Shown here: positions 21,101 to 28,000 of the stretch, one piece after another
How positions within the stretch are numbered: the stretch's first letter is position 1
How the letters are laid out: each line of letters starts with the position of its first letter
Assembly (NCBI GenBank): GCA_041569895.1
Contig: JBFFXF010000003.1
Span: 1-62,242, forward strand
Source: JBFFXF01 sp041569895
GTDB taxonomy: Bacteria; Planctomycetota; UBA8108; JACQVS01
DNA: 62,242 bases
Reading direction: 5' to 3'
Program-made: the position numbers and the translations under genes
The notes under the pieces: model-generated
What the model saw: only the letters and a program-made list of their open reading frames with translations
Told to the model about the DNA's origin: nothing
Database searches by the model: none

Positions 21101-24100
21101 GACTGCAGGCGGTCGAGACCGGCGGCGTCCGCCACCGGGAAGAAGCGTGTCTCGCGCGGCGCCGCGGACTGCGCGACGTCGAGCTTCGCGACGATCTCGC
21201 GCACGATGGCGACCTCGGCCGGCGGGGCGAGCACGATCAAGCGGTTCGACGCCTGATCGACCGTGATGCTCGCGCCGGCGTCGAGACGGCCCCGCGTGCG
21301 CGACTCGTACGCCTGCGTCACCAGCGGGGCGAGCTCGACGGCGGGTCGCTCGAGCGGCTCGATCAGCTCGAGCTCCCGCGGCGCGCCGATCGGCGGCTTG
21401 CCATCGAGCGCGGCGATCAGCTCCTCGATCTCGGCGATCTCGGACTCGGGCGCGCGGACCACGACGCGGCGCCCGCTCGGATCCGCGGTCACCGTCACCG
21501 GGGTGGCGCCCTCTCGCCTCGGGAGCGCCGACGTGACGGCGGCGGCGATCTCACTGCCGCGCTCGCGCGAGAGCTCGACGACACGCAGCACGACGCTGCG
21601 ATCGGGCGTCGACTCGTCGAGGTCCTCGATGAAGGACTCGATCGCCTCGAGGTCGGCGACCGGTCCCGAGACGATGATGCTGTTCGTGGTGGCGTCGGCG
21701 GCGATGCGCACACGGCCGGTCGGCTTGCCCTCGTCGTCGAGCGGGTCCATCGACTTGCTCAGGGCCTCGGCGAGCTGTCCCGCATCTGCCTTCTCGAGCT
21801 TGAACACGCGCGTGTCCTCGGTCTTGACCGGGGCGTGCTGGAGCTCCTCGAGGATCGGCCCGAGCTCGCGCATCTCGTCCTCGGGCGCGACGACAACGAT
21901 GCGCCGCGTGGCGTCGTCGGCGACGATGCTGGCCTGCGGACGGTAGGCCGGGCCCCTGAGCTCGCGCATGCGTTCCTCGAAGACCTGACGGACGAGCGGC
22001 GCGAGCTGCGACGGCGTGCCGGCGCGCAGCGGGAGGATGCGAAGCTCGCGCGGCTGCCGATCGGGGAGGGCATCGAGCTCGCTGATGACACGCCCCGCCG
22101 CGGCCACCGTCTCCGCCGGTCCCGAGACCACGATGCTGTTGCTGGCCGCGTCGGCGGAGAGGCGCAGGACCGGACGCGACGGATCGGTGTTCAGCGCGCC
22201 GCGGACCACGCCGAGGACATCGTCCGCGCGCGCGACCCGCAGTCGAAAGACACGCGTCTCCTCGCGCGGGCGGGCGACGGAGCCACGGGCGAGCTCGCGG
22301 ACGATGGCGTCGACGCGATCGATCTCCGCGACGGTGCCCGTGATGATCAGCCGCGAGTCGTCCGGATCGGCGACCACGGTGGCGCGGCCACCCGGTGGCA
22401 CGTCGCGTCCCTCGAGCTGCGCGGCGTAAAGCTGCTCGACGAGCGGCAGGAGCTCCGACGCGCGCGAGTCGCCGTCGAGCAGCAGGGACCGCGTCTCGCG
22501 CGCGACTGTCTCGCGCGACGTCCCCTCGAGCTGCTCGATGATCTTCTCGATGCGCGCCAGCTGTTCGGCCGTGCCGGTGACGATCAGCGAGCGACCGTCG
22601 CGACCGGCGAGGAACGTCGCCGGCCCACCGGCTGGCTCCTCCCGCCCCGCCACTTGCGCCCGATAGAGCTGCTCGACGAGCGGGACGATCTCGCTGGCCC
22701 GCGAGCCGTCCCCGAGCGCCAGCGTGCGCGTCTCTCGCGTGACCGTCTCGCGTGACGTCCCGTCGAGCTGCGCGACGATCTTCTCGATGCGCGCCAGTTG
22801 CTCGGTCGTTCCGGTGACGATCAGCGAGCGGCCGTCGCGACCGGCGAGGAACGTCGCCGGACCGCCGGCAGGCTCCTCCTGCCCCGCCATCTGCGCGCGG
22901 TAGAGCTGCTCCACCAGTGACACCAGCTCGGCGGCGCGCGACTCGCGCAGCTCGATCGTTTGCGAGGCGCGCTCGGCAGCGGGCCGGTCCCCGGCGAGGA
23001 GCTCCGAGACGATCGTCGCGATGCGGTCCTGGTCCTCCGGCGTCGCCAGCACGACGATGCGGCGGGCAGTGTCGTCGGGAATCAGCGTCGGTCGCGGCGA
23101 GCCCGGGCGCGCCTCGCCGAGCAGTCTCTCGACGAGCGGCGTCAGCTGGGCGGGCTGTCTGCTTCCGGTCGGGAGCACGCGCATCTCGCGTCGCGCCGTG
23201 GCGGGCGCGCGGTCGAGCTCGCCGACGATCCTGCGGATCTCCTCGAGCTGCGTCGCCGTCCCGTTGACCAGCAGACGATTGCGAGCGGCATCGGGAATGA
23301 CCGCCGGCGCCGGCGTCCACGCCGCGTCACGCCGGGATGTGCGCTCGTCGATCAGTCCGCGAAGCGCCGCGAGTGTCTCCTCGACGCCGGAGTGCTCGAG
23401 GTCGATCACCGCGAGCTCGCGCGACGCGGCGGCGGTCCCCGGCGTGCCGAGCTGCTCGACGAGAGCGCGGATCACGTCGACGTGGGCCTGCCGGCCAGTG
23501 ACGATGAGACTGCGGGTCTCGGCGTCGGCAACGATGCGCGCGTCCGCCGGCTCGAGACGGCGGTCGCCGGAAACCTGCGCCTGGTAGAGCGGCTCGACGA
23601 GCCTCACGAGGCGCTCCACCTGGGCCGCGTCCGCCATCTGGAACACGTGCGTCAGGCGCGGCTCGGCCGCCGGCGGCTCGATGTCGAGCTCCTGGTGGAT
23701 GCGTTCCGCCGTCTGCACGCTCCCCGGAGCGCCGCTGACGACGATCGTCCGCGTCACGGGGTCGACGTGCACCGAGAGGTTCTGTCGCGTCTGGCCGTCC
23801 TCGTCGCGGGTCGTCGTCGCCTCGCGCATGGTGTTCGCCAGCGCCTCGGGATCGCCGTGCTGGACGCGGAAGATCCGCGTCACGGTCAGCCGGTACGACG
23901 GCGTCCGGCCCCGTGACACGCGACGCTCGGGGTCGGTGTCGACCGTGTCGATGAACGATTCGATGCGCCCGATCGACTCCGGCACGGGCGCGGCCACGAT
24001 CAGCCGGTTCGATCTCGCGTCGACGAGCAGCCGTGCCCTGTTCGATCCGGCTCCGGGCGCCTCTCCGGCCGGGGCGACGCCCGGAACCGCCACGCGGATC

Positions 24101-25086
24101 ATCGTCGCCAGCTCGGTGGCAGCCATGAATCGCGGATAGAAGATGCGCAACTCGCCGGCGCTCGACCCGAGGTCCTCGAAGCGCGCGATGAGCTCCTCGG
24201 CGAGCTCGACGTTCTCCGGCGGCCCGAAGAGGACGAGCGTTCCGGTCGGTTGATCGAACGACGTCGCGACGTAGTCCTCCGGATTCGGCGGCGCCGTCTG
24301 CCACGCGTTGTTGGCGAAGATAGACTTGCGCGGCGCGGTCGCGGCTCCGAACGTCTTGTCGATCATCTCGGCGAGCACCGCGCCGGACGCGCTGATCACC
24401 CGGTGCGTCTTCATGACGCGCCCCCGGGTGGTCTCGACATCCGCCTCGACGAGGAGCTTCTTGATCCTCTGGATGCTGTCGAGGCGATCGGTGATGACCA
24501 GCCCCTGTCCCTTGACGAGCGGCGAGATCGAGCCGGCGCCGGAGAGCATCTTGCTCGCCGCCTGCGCGGTCTCCACCGGCTCGAGGTAGGTCAGGGGAAG
24601 CACGACGGTGACGATCTCGCCGGGCCGCGCGTCGCCGGTGCCGTCGAGCCCGCGGAAGATCTTCACCGGAAGCTGTGGCAGCTGGTCGCGGCTCGCGACG
24701 CGCAGGTAGCGATCGGCCTCGAGGAGCGCGACACCCTTCATCGAGAGAATCAGGTTGAAGGTGTCGAGCGCCTCCTCGTACGTGTACGGCTCGGGGTCGG
24801 AGAAGGTGAGCGTGCCCTCGATGCCGATGTCGCCGATGATCGGCTTGCCCGCCATCTGCGCGAAGCGCTTGACCGCATCGGCGTAGGGGATGCCCTCGAA
24901 CTGGAAGCGGATGTCGCCTTCCGGCGCGGGATTCGCCGCGGCCTCGGGCTGGGGCCTCGGCGGGTCACCCGCGGGCGCCGGTGGCTCCTCCTGGCCGCCC
25001 GCGACGCCCGCGCACGCGGCGACGAGGCACCAGGCGACGACCTCTGCCGGCACGAACGCGGACACGGACTTGGTGCTCATGCTCAT
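12163..25086 (-). CDS. Giant type II secretion secretin (GspD-like) with about 47 tandem N1-like domains
   Basis: This 4307-aa protein begins with a signal-like segment (about 15-31) and an N0/STN domain (about 58-135, IRFQFEGIPYADAV...YTYEEALD). About 47 tandem N1-like (KH-like, secretin_N) repeats of about 80 aa follow up to residue 4010. Each has an R-hydrophobic opening strand, a helix, a (T/S)N-x-L-I-V strand and a closing helix ending LD. The C-terminal secretin barrel (about 4010-4255) contains LGVEWGYIDD, VPQVTG, the VGIILRVTPRIS strand and the LGDIPLLGAAFR end motif. A Pro/Glu-rich linker (about 2641-2725) splits the repeats. Usual GspD/PilQ/PulD proteins are 600-750 aa. The frame is open throughout and the repeats differ from one another, which argues against an assembly artefact. 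The outer-membrane channel of the adjacent gspE-M system is its obvious role. Confidence 0.9.
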   Translation of the reverse strand: MSMSTKSVSAFVPAEVVAWCLVAACAGVAGGQEEPPAPAGDPPRPQPEAAANPAPEGDIRFQFEGIPYADAVKRFAQMAGKPIIGDIGIEGTLTFSDPEPYTYEEALDTFNLILSMKGVALLEADRYLRVASRDQLPQLPVKIFRGLDGTGDARPGEIVTVVLPLTYLEPVETAQAASKMLSGAGSISPLVKGQGLVITDRLDSIQRIKKLLVEADVETTRGRVMKTHRVISASGAVLAEMIDKTFGAATAPRKSIFANNAWQTAPPNPEDYVATSFDQPTGTLVLFGPPENVELAEELIARFEDLGSSAGELRIFYPRFMAATELATMIRVAVPGVAPAGEAPGAGSNRARLLVDARSNRLIVAAPVPESIGRIESFIDTVDTDPERRVSRGRTPSYRLTVTRIFRVQHGDPEALANTMREATTTRDEDGQTRQNLSVHVDPVTRTIVVSGAPGSVQTAERIHQELDIEPPAAEPRLTHVFQMADAAQVERLVRLVEPLYQAQVSGDRRLEPADARIVADAETRSLIVTGRQAHVDVIRALVEQLGTPGTAAASRELAVIDLEHSGVEETLAALRGLIDERTSRRDAAWTPAPAVIPDAARNRLLVNGTATQLEEIRRIVGELDRAPATARREMRVLPTGSRQPAQLTPLVERLLGEARPGSPRPTLIPDDTARRIVVLATPEDQDRIATIVSELLAGDRPAAERASQTIELRESRAAELVSLVEQLYRAQMAGQEEPAGGPATFLAGRDGRSLIVTGTTEQLARIEKIVAQLDGTSRETVTRETRTLALGDGSRASEIVPLVEQLYRAQVAGREEPAGGPATFLAGRDGRSLIVTGTAEQLARIEKIIEQLEGTSRETVARETRSLLLDGDSRASELLPLVEQLYAAQLEGRDVPPGGRATVVADPDDSRLIITGTVAEIDRVDAIVRELARGSVARPREETRVFRLRVARADDVLGVVRGALNTDPSRPVLRLSADAASNSIVVSGPAETVAAAGRVISELDALPDRQPRELRILPLRAGTPSQLAPLVRQVFEERMRELRGPAYRPQASIVADDATRRIVVVAPEDEMRELGPILEELQHAPVKTEDTRVFKLEKADAGQLAEALSKSMDPLDDEGKPTGRVRIAADATTNSIIVSGPVADLEAIESFIEDLDESTPDRSVVLRVVELSRERGSEIAAAVTSALPRREGATPVTVTADPSGRRVVVRAPESEIAEIEELIAALDGKPPIGAPRELELIEPLERPAVELAPLVTQAYESRTRGRLDAGASITVDQASNRLIVLAPPAEVAIVREIVAKLDVAQSAAPRETRFFPVADAAGLDRLQSLARQLYEEQLRGEPASLGPPDAVFVPDAANRRLIVTGRVEHLDRIATIIAGLEGDERPLAGHETRVFALADSAEVERLSALLQTVYAAETASLTGPRERRATIQADAPGRRIIAVGPAEELDRVASLLEKLRGQQSVPERQTMPLEVAGDAQSMLALVRQVYESQLAGRPQPEGGPATLLADPTSRRILVTGTPDEIARVATVLRQLESESSGARRRDTRAIELHGARASELLPLVEQIYRAQIDGRDPDGGAARLTAGLEGDRLIVTGPTAEIERVEELVRKLDPEGSRPASDSTRVVRLTTAIASEIEGILAKVINTDPERPRVRILVDERSNSLVLRGPSDALEAASGIVDQLDTDASRQPRELRVFKLRSGSASVLAPRVTETLVESMRQVRGPTYRTLARIVPDDSASRLIVTAPRDELDVVGEIVDRLNETAPQEQDVRVFQLTRAPAARVAEAIAKVMNPRDERGEVIERVRVSPDDSTNVVVVAGRTADVEAVQSIVTELDVEPGRTERALRVIELEHRRADELAPLVARTREERARGREDAGRQPSITADPTANRLIVIATEADFESVREIVDTLDVAPKAVERETRIFELTDAAEVERLLPIVQQLYREEGVSRRTGGAADAVFIADSANRRFIVTGRRSHLERIAAILERVRSPANRLPRETRVLALGSAEELSRVVPLLEQLYRVRVEDRPELGPADAEFVRDATTGRCLVIARPDHLALIDEIAATLDAGAAPEAVDTRVYELRTGSATELAETVSRLYRERARGRPGARTERVLVLPDSTANRLIINAPRSELTAIEAIVSMLDAASTQTDDTRVLRLENADAQQVSTILSNALVRRTASGAVPRVSVGADPKTNTIVVSGEPRDLQAAAVIVEQLDRAEDARPRVLRAFDVGAADVTQLAGTVEQVYQSQVKGAPGSGAADALVVGDVTGNRLVVTATAEHMALIEKIIGELDGGRSADARELRVVALENASAASISSIVSQLFARDVGAIGAGRRLVISASPDDRTVVVDGPRIVLERVEQLVRTLDAERGGAAVLRTVKLDRARASALATAIRDALRDRGQRDTARQVTVTPEPNSNSLLIHGPEEAVREVLELIGELDAEASGGDFEMRIFRVENGKVQEVSRTLQVLLERLIETRTDPAARPPLTVVGDERTRSIFVSTTPPFFAVVERLLESLDRAPEKSERDVRNIALENAEAYRVASQVEAMFAGRPADDRPSVETDPFTNSLTIVARGADIRIIEDLVSKLDAAARESEVEVRVLPLPRMSAERMAQLIQRVYSRMAGTRVEIRETLPERTPRKESSPPERGPPSESAPPEKTGKEGEADEPPGPAHHSGVVYGQNQEAPGEQPREAAEPARPREAENAGADETDAEAVGPPPVVIAVEKETNSLLLSGPRRELEAIEELIRQLSFGYVEGEMEFRIFRIERADPLAVARTLDGLFNVKVPEGVDAQGNPILPPPTIAAVTDRRARSIIVRARPQDFIAIEQVVRQLDAPELRPVLEFRTFPLQHVTPARVLPAVEQLLAQLRESRPGDPITVTADARNRALIVAAPVESFDSVREILDILDTPPAFLQTEVAIIPLKKASAPQLVGVLRAMLQPDASGTVTPEALALQEQVRLLQVRGANGLPVRLDLTQPIRVLADPVQPGATGGNRLIVASTPDNLRALESVIAMMDTVPVVEGITVRLVRLERADATTVAATLTEIFLQGQRLGLSPGGQGEPEGESGRALVNPLNVSTDRRTNTLVISGQPATVALALGVIQDLDAESDDLVTEVRLFRLRHASASRLAPILQAVFAESTPVPGAEGLSTQVTRLRTLIPDGGAQSTELAKARLALTIQPDETTNTLVVAARADVMPLIADVISTMDIPAASGLGSVRIFPLDHANATALQTVITNLYSGPNATLIRLEDRATVTVDTRTNALVVAGNETAFAFVTSLVFQLDRPGGPAVEHTVIPLEHNEASIVGPALQQFFTARLQATTPSGQTPSPADIVAIGIDSLTNSLIVSANAANLEVLRDLLARIDAEPTIEGSRLRIFLLEHADVQRAATMLRSLVQQGLYRPGLATAGALGTARERLAIVIDPRSNALIVSASPENLAVIEEVVAQIDDETYAGAGGIQLYTLEHASALRLALVLQQFFAARRAGEAVVGDPEGLVPVNVTADGRTNTLIVSASRETFALIERMIERLDRAEIHADASFRIFQLRRESATKLRDTLLRLFQNRPRREGDAAPQPITIVADSFANALIVTALPEDLDVVASLIERLDGELAEGESGVEVIPLARGNARSVAATIQSLYSADATVTANPVTLTVDDRMNALVVSAGEADMARIRELVEKLDSGQVGRVSEIRVFPLKHARATELARILTEAIAGDAPPGQVTASAVRQTLLKFAARGEGEESRIVSALREDLLITPDARTNSLVVVGPVESLSLIERIIAELDTASPQLAQIKVFTLINADARKMVDILSDLFRLRRVGFDGGAFGAPGGSAFPGGQQDAQAVRYRLVDGAASGEQTGDEEQTPATDITIGTAEQASLVVTVDPRTNSLIVGGTEHYVSLAGEIIHELDASPARERRTQVYRLRNAQAADIQNALNTFLRQSREGFVQPVGGAVQGAAGEAVGTSVEQQLEENVAIVGEPKSNTLLLSASPRYFEELSLLIEELDRPQPQVLIQALLAEVTLDDTTELGVEWGYIDDAIAGQMLEVASDFGLADAISRFGGLSASVTGGDITMLLRALRSDGRLEVLSRPQILAADNVQAEINIGESVPQVTGSQTTELGNINNTIEYRDVGIILRVTPRISPDGFVRLEVEPELSSRSSSSVNLGGGGEAPIFNERRARTTISVQDGHTIIIGGLISTSDDVRDAKVPILGDIPLLGAAFRSRTVVKRRTELLIILTPYIIGTSEDADRATQENIRKSGIQETRGDRMQKALLEELNRPGVEKEGNAPAEPSPEAGEKSDQ
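16915..17165 (-). other. Pro/Glu-rich linker within the giant secretin
   Basis: This segment encodes about residues 2641-2725, a low-complexity stretch rich in Pro, Glu, Ala and Lys (ESSPPERGPPSESAPPEK and similar). It lies inside repeat 33, between its helix and its KETNSLLLSG strand. It separates an N-terminal set of 32 repeats from a C-terminal set of 14 with a somewhat different consensus. It is likely a flexible loop projecting from the channel wall. Confidence 0.8.
22493..22965 (-). repeat. Near-identical tandem pair of secretin repeats
   Basis: Two consecutive N1-like repeats (residues about 708-786 and 787-865) are nearly identical at DNA level with a period of 237 bp (79 codons). 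Compare the conserved stretches around 22545-22650 and 22782-22887. All other repeats in the protein are clearly diverged, so this is the most recent unit duplication. Confidence 0.85.
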
Positions 25087-25157
25087 TGCGAGATCATGCT
25101 GCCGCGGGATGCGACGACGGTCGCCGCGCGAGGCAGCCCTCTCTTCCGTTGGCGCGA

Positions 25158-26234
25158 TCAGTCGTCCTTCAAGTCAGCCGGCAACAGCTCCGGTGGGAGG
25201 CGATACCTGTCCGCGAGCGTGTCGCCACGCTCGATGGCCCAGTACTCATCGCCGATCGAGATTATAACACGGCTTGATGACACGAGATCCGGATTCCGCG
25301 GCAGCGGCAGCGGGCGATAGTCGACACGCACCACGCGGCCACCGGCGAGCTCGTCGCCCGGACTGTACTCGGCGATCACGCCGGCGGTCGCATCGCGCAC
25401 GAGGATCTCCGACTCGCCGCGCCATTGCGACAGCGAGACGATGCGAAACGTCTCCGGGCCGGGACCGGTCGGCGCCGGTGGCTGATCCGGCTTCGGGCTC
25501 GGCTCCGGGGCAGGCGGCGGGGGCGGTCGCTTGACGTACGGCCGGAAGAGATCGCGCCGGAGGATCGCGTCGTACAGCGCACGGCGGTCTCCATCGAGCG
25601 TTCCCCCGGGCTCGAGCGCGACGCGCTCCACGGGCACGGGCGGCACGAGAACGAGCGTCAGGTAACGGAAGCTCACCGCAAACTCGCCCGAGCCCCGCGG
25701 CGAGATCGTCAGATTGTCGATGCGCTGCAGCGACGGATCGGACTCGAGCAGAAAGAGCAGGTCGACCACCTGCTTCTTCGGCCCGACCCCCTGGACGTTC
25801 CAGCCGATCTCGCGCGCGCCCTGCCTCGGCGTCGCACCGAGCGGCAGGCGCGTGAATCGGCTGCCGTCGAGGCCGGCGCGGGCGATCAGCTCGGTGAGTC
25901 GCTTGCCGGTGGCCGCGCTCGCCGTGGCGGGGTCGTCGCCGTGCGTGCGACGCGCGGCCGCGGCGAGCTGGTTGTAGGAGACGCGGATGCGCGTCTCGAG
26001 CTGCTCGAGCTCGCCGAGGGCGCGCTCGAGCGTGAGGTTCTCCGCGTCGGCCGCGCGCATCGGCTTGACGAACCACGCGTGGATCGCCAGCCCGATGACG
26101 AAGACGGCGGCGATCGATCCGGTGACGAGCGCGATGGTCCGCTCGCGGGGAGTCATCGTCCTCGCCGCGCCGGCCGTCGAGCTCGGCGTCGCGTTCGTCG
26201 AGGCGGTCGAGCTCGTGGAGTTCGCCGTCGTCAT
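25158..26234 (-). CDS. GspM/PilO-like protein with a GspC/PilP-like C-terminal domain
   Basis: This 358-aa bitopic inner-membrane protein has a Ser/Thr-rich cytosolic start, a transmembrane helix at about 33-52, a coiled-coil stretch to about 100 and a PilO/GspM-like ferredoxin-type domain (about 110-210). A Pro-rich linker follows (RPPPPPAPEPSPKPDQPP, about 240-262). The C-terminal domain (FRIVSLSQWRGESEILVRD, ...YSPGDELAGGRVVRVDYR) resembles the homology region of GspC or PilP, the part that contacts the secretin N0 domain. A fused GspM-GspC would explain why no separate gspC is present. The start overlaps the gspL stop as ATGA. A 71-bp gap separates it from the secretin gene. Confidence 0.75.
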   Translation of the reverse strand: MTTANSTSSTASTNATPSSTAGAARTMTPRERTIALVTGSIAAVFVIGLAIHAWFVKPMRAADAENLTLERALGELEQLETRIRVSYNQLAAAARRTHGDDPATASAATGKRLTELIARAGLDGSRFTRLPLGATPRQGAREIGWNVQGVGPKKQVVDLLFLLESDPSLQRIDNLTISPRGSGEFAVSFRYLTLVLVPPVPVERVALEPGGTLDGDRRALYDAILRRDLFRPYVKRPPPPPAPEPSPKPDQPPAPTGPGPETFRIVSLSQWRGESEILVRDATAGVIAEYSPGDELAGGRVVRVDYRPLPLPRNPDLVSSSRVIISIGDEYWAIERGDTLADRYRLPPELLPADLKDD

Positions 26235-27997
26235 CGCTCGGCCTCCAGGAAGCGCGGGCGTTCGTCGCTGTCGTCGGGCGGCTGGCCGGCGTCGGGGGTG
26301 ATGCCGCCCGGCTCGCCCCCGTCGGCGACGAGCGCTCGGTCCGCGGCGGCGGGGAGCACGAGCGCCGTCTCGGCCGACGCGTCATCCGCGGGGCGATCAG
26401 GCGGGCTGACGGTCTTCAGGTCGATCGCGAGCCCCGCGCCGGGACGCATCTCGACCGTCGTCCGGAAGACGTAGCCGAAGCGATCCTTCGCCGAGGTGAC
26501 GCCGATGGGGCTCACCGCGTACCCGGACTCGCGCAGGCGCGTGTCGAGGTCGGCGAGGACCTCGTCGCTCGTCGCCTGCACTGACAGGCGGATGGCGCCC
26601 GTCGACGTCGTTGTCATTCCGGTGAGGTAGACCTCCGTGCACGGCGGCAGGACGCCGCTGAGGTAGGCCCAGTGGTCGAGCCAGGAGAGGCGCTGCGCCG
26701 TCCACTCCGCGACACCGCTCGCGCGCGCCAGGTACGCCCGGTGCTGGGACGTCCAGCGCTCGAGCGCCGCGATGCGGCCGCGGAGGTCCGCCGCGCGCTC
26801 GAGAGGTCCGCGCAACAGACGCTCGCGCACGACGAATCCGCAGACGACGAGCGCGACCAGGGCGGCGGCGGCGAGCATCATCCTCGATCGCGCGCCGCTC
26901 CTCTTGACCGCCGGACGCTTCGGATGCAGGAAGTCGAACGACATGCCGCGTGGCTCGTTGGCGGCGACCGCGAGCCCGATGACGGTGATCGCCGCGGGCG
27001 CCACCAGCCGCTCCTGCTCGCGCTCGACCTCGAGCAGGTCCTTCGGGTCGAGCAGTCCGCAGGGCATGTCGAGCCGCGCCGCGAGCGCCGAGGACACGGC
27101 GCTCTCGTTGCCCGTCACGCCGGCGATCAGGACGCGCTTGATGGTGCGGTTCCCGGCGACGCCGACGTAGCTCATGATGGTGCGCACGACCTCGCGCGAG
27201 ACGGTCGCGATCGGATCCTCCTCCCCCTCCGTCCCCTGACGTTCCGGGGCCGCCGCGGGATCGAACGCATTTCCGGCGCCCCGCGCCTCCGGCACGCCGA
27301 CGGAGACAGCGCGGCTGAAAGCGAGCTTCTTGCCGAGGACGACGTCGATGTACACCTCGTCGGGACGGAGGTAGACCAGCGCCACGCCGCCTGCCGCGTC
27401 GTCGGCCCCGCAGAGCTCGATGCAGCGAACGTTCGCGTAGGAGCGCAGACCGAGGGCGTGCAGATGGAAACCGGCGGCGGCGGCGATCTTCAGGTAATGC
27501 TCGACGCGGGCCCGATCGACCGCCGCGACGAGCACGTTCGGCGGCGCGCCCGCGGGCGCGCCGTTGGCGACGCGTGGATCGAGACTGCCGTCGGTCGCCG
27601 GAGTCTCCGGACCGGGCTCCTGGATGGTGAAGTCGATCACCGCCTGATCGGCGGGGAACGGGAGGTCACGCTCGACCTGGAGCCTGACCATCGCGGCGAG
27701 CTCGCTCTCGTCGTCGATCCTCGGCAGGGCGAGCGGCTTGAGGATCACCTTGCGCCGGGGCATCCCCATGACGACGCGTCCCGGCTTGATGCGAAGCCGT
27801 CGCAGGGCTCTCTTGAGCCATGCGCCGACCGCCGCCGGGTCCTCGAGGTCGAGCCCGTCACCGCTGGCGGGCAGCGGCTCGGCGACCAGTCGGGTGACCC
27901 GCGTCCTGCCCCCGCGCCGCACGGACTGCGCGATGCGGAGCACGCGGCCGTCGATGTCGAGCGCCGTCAGAGTCTTGGTCCGGAGCAGTCGACGCAC
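26231..27997 (-). CDS. GspL-type assembly platform protein (PilM-PilN-like fusion)
   Basis: This 588-aa protein has a cytoplasmic actin-like/PilM-type ATPase-fold domain (about 8-345; ALDIDGRVLRIAQ, MGMPRRKVILKPL, TVSREVVRTIMSYVG, VLIAGVTGNES). A transmembrane helix (about 375-395) and a periplasmic PilN-like ferredoxin domain (about 400-525) follow, then an acidic tail. In type II systems GspL binds the GspE N-domain and transmits ATPase action to the pseudopilus. It starts with GTG at 27997, 3 nt after the gspK stop, with GGGAG upstream. It is longer than classical GspL (about 400 aa) because of the full PilM-like domain and the tail. Confidence 0.85.
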   Translation of the reverse strand: MRRLLRTKTLTALDIDGRVLRIAQSVRRGGRTRVTRLVAEPLPASGDGLDLEDPAAVGAWLKRALRRLRIKPGRVVMGMPRRKVILKPLALPRIDDESELAAMVRLQVERDLPFPADQAVIDFTIQEPGPETPATDGSLDPRVANGAPAGAPPNVLVAAVDRARVEHYLKIAAAAGFHLHALGLRSYANVRCIELCGADDAAGGVALVYLRPDEVYIDVVLGKKLAFSRAVSVGVPEARGAGNAFDPAAAPERQGTEGEEDPIATVSREVVRTIMSYVGVAGNRTIKRVLIAGVTGNESAVSSALAARLDMPCGLLDPKDLLEVEREQERLVAPAAITVIGLAVAANEPRGMSFDFLHPKRPAVKRSGARSRMMLAAAALVALVVCGFVVRERLLRGPLERAADLRGRIAALERWTSQHRAYLARASGVAEWTAQRLSWLDHWAYLSGVLPPCTEVYLTGMTTTSTGAIRLSVQATSDEVLADLDTRLRESGYAVSPIGVTSAKDRFGYVFRTTVEMRPGAGLAIDLKTVSPPDRPADDASAETALVLPAAADRALVADGGEPGGITPDAGQPPDDSDERPRFLEAER

Positions 27998-28000
27998 GGC

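Noticed and set aside
12163..25086. Assembly artefact as the explanation of the giant secretin
   Set aside because: The frame is intact over 12.9 kb, repeats are diverged from each other and a unique linker and ends are present. Only the near-identical pair at 22493-22965 would need checking.
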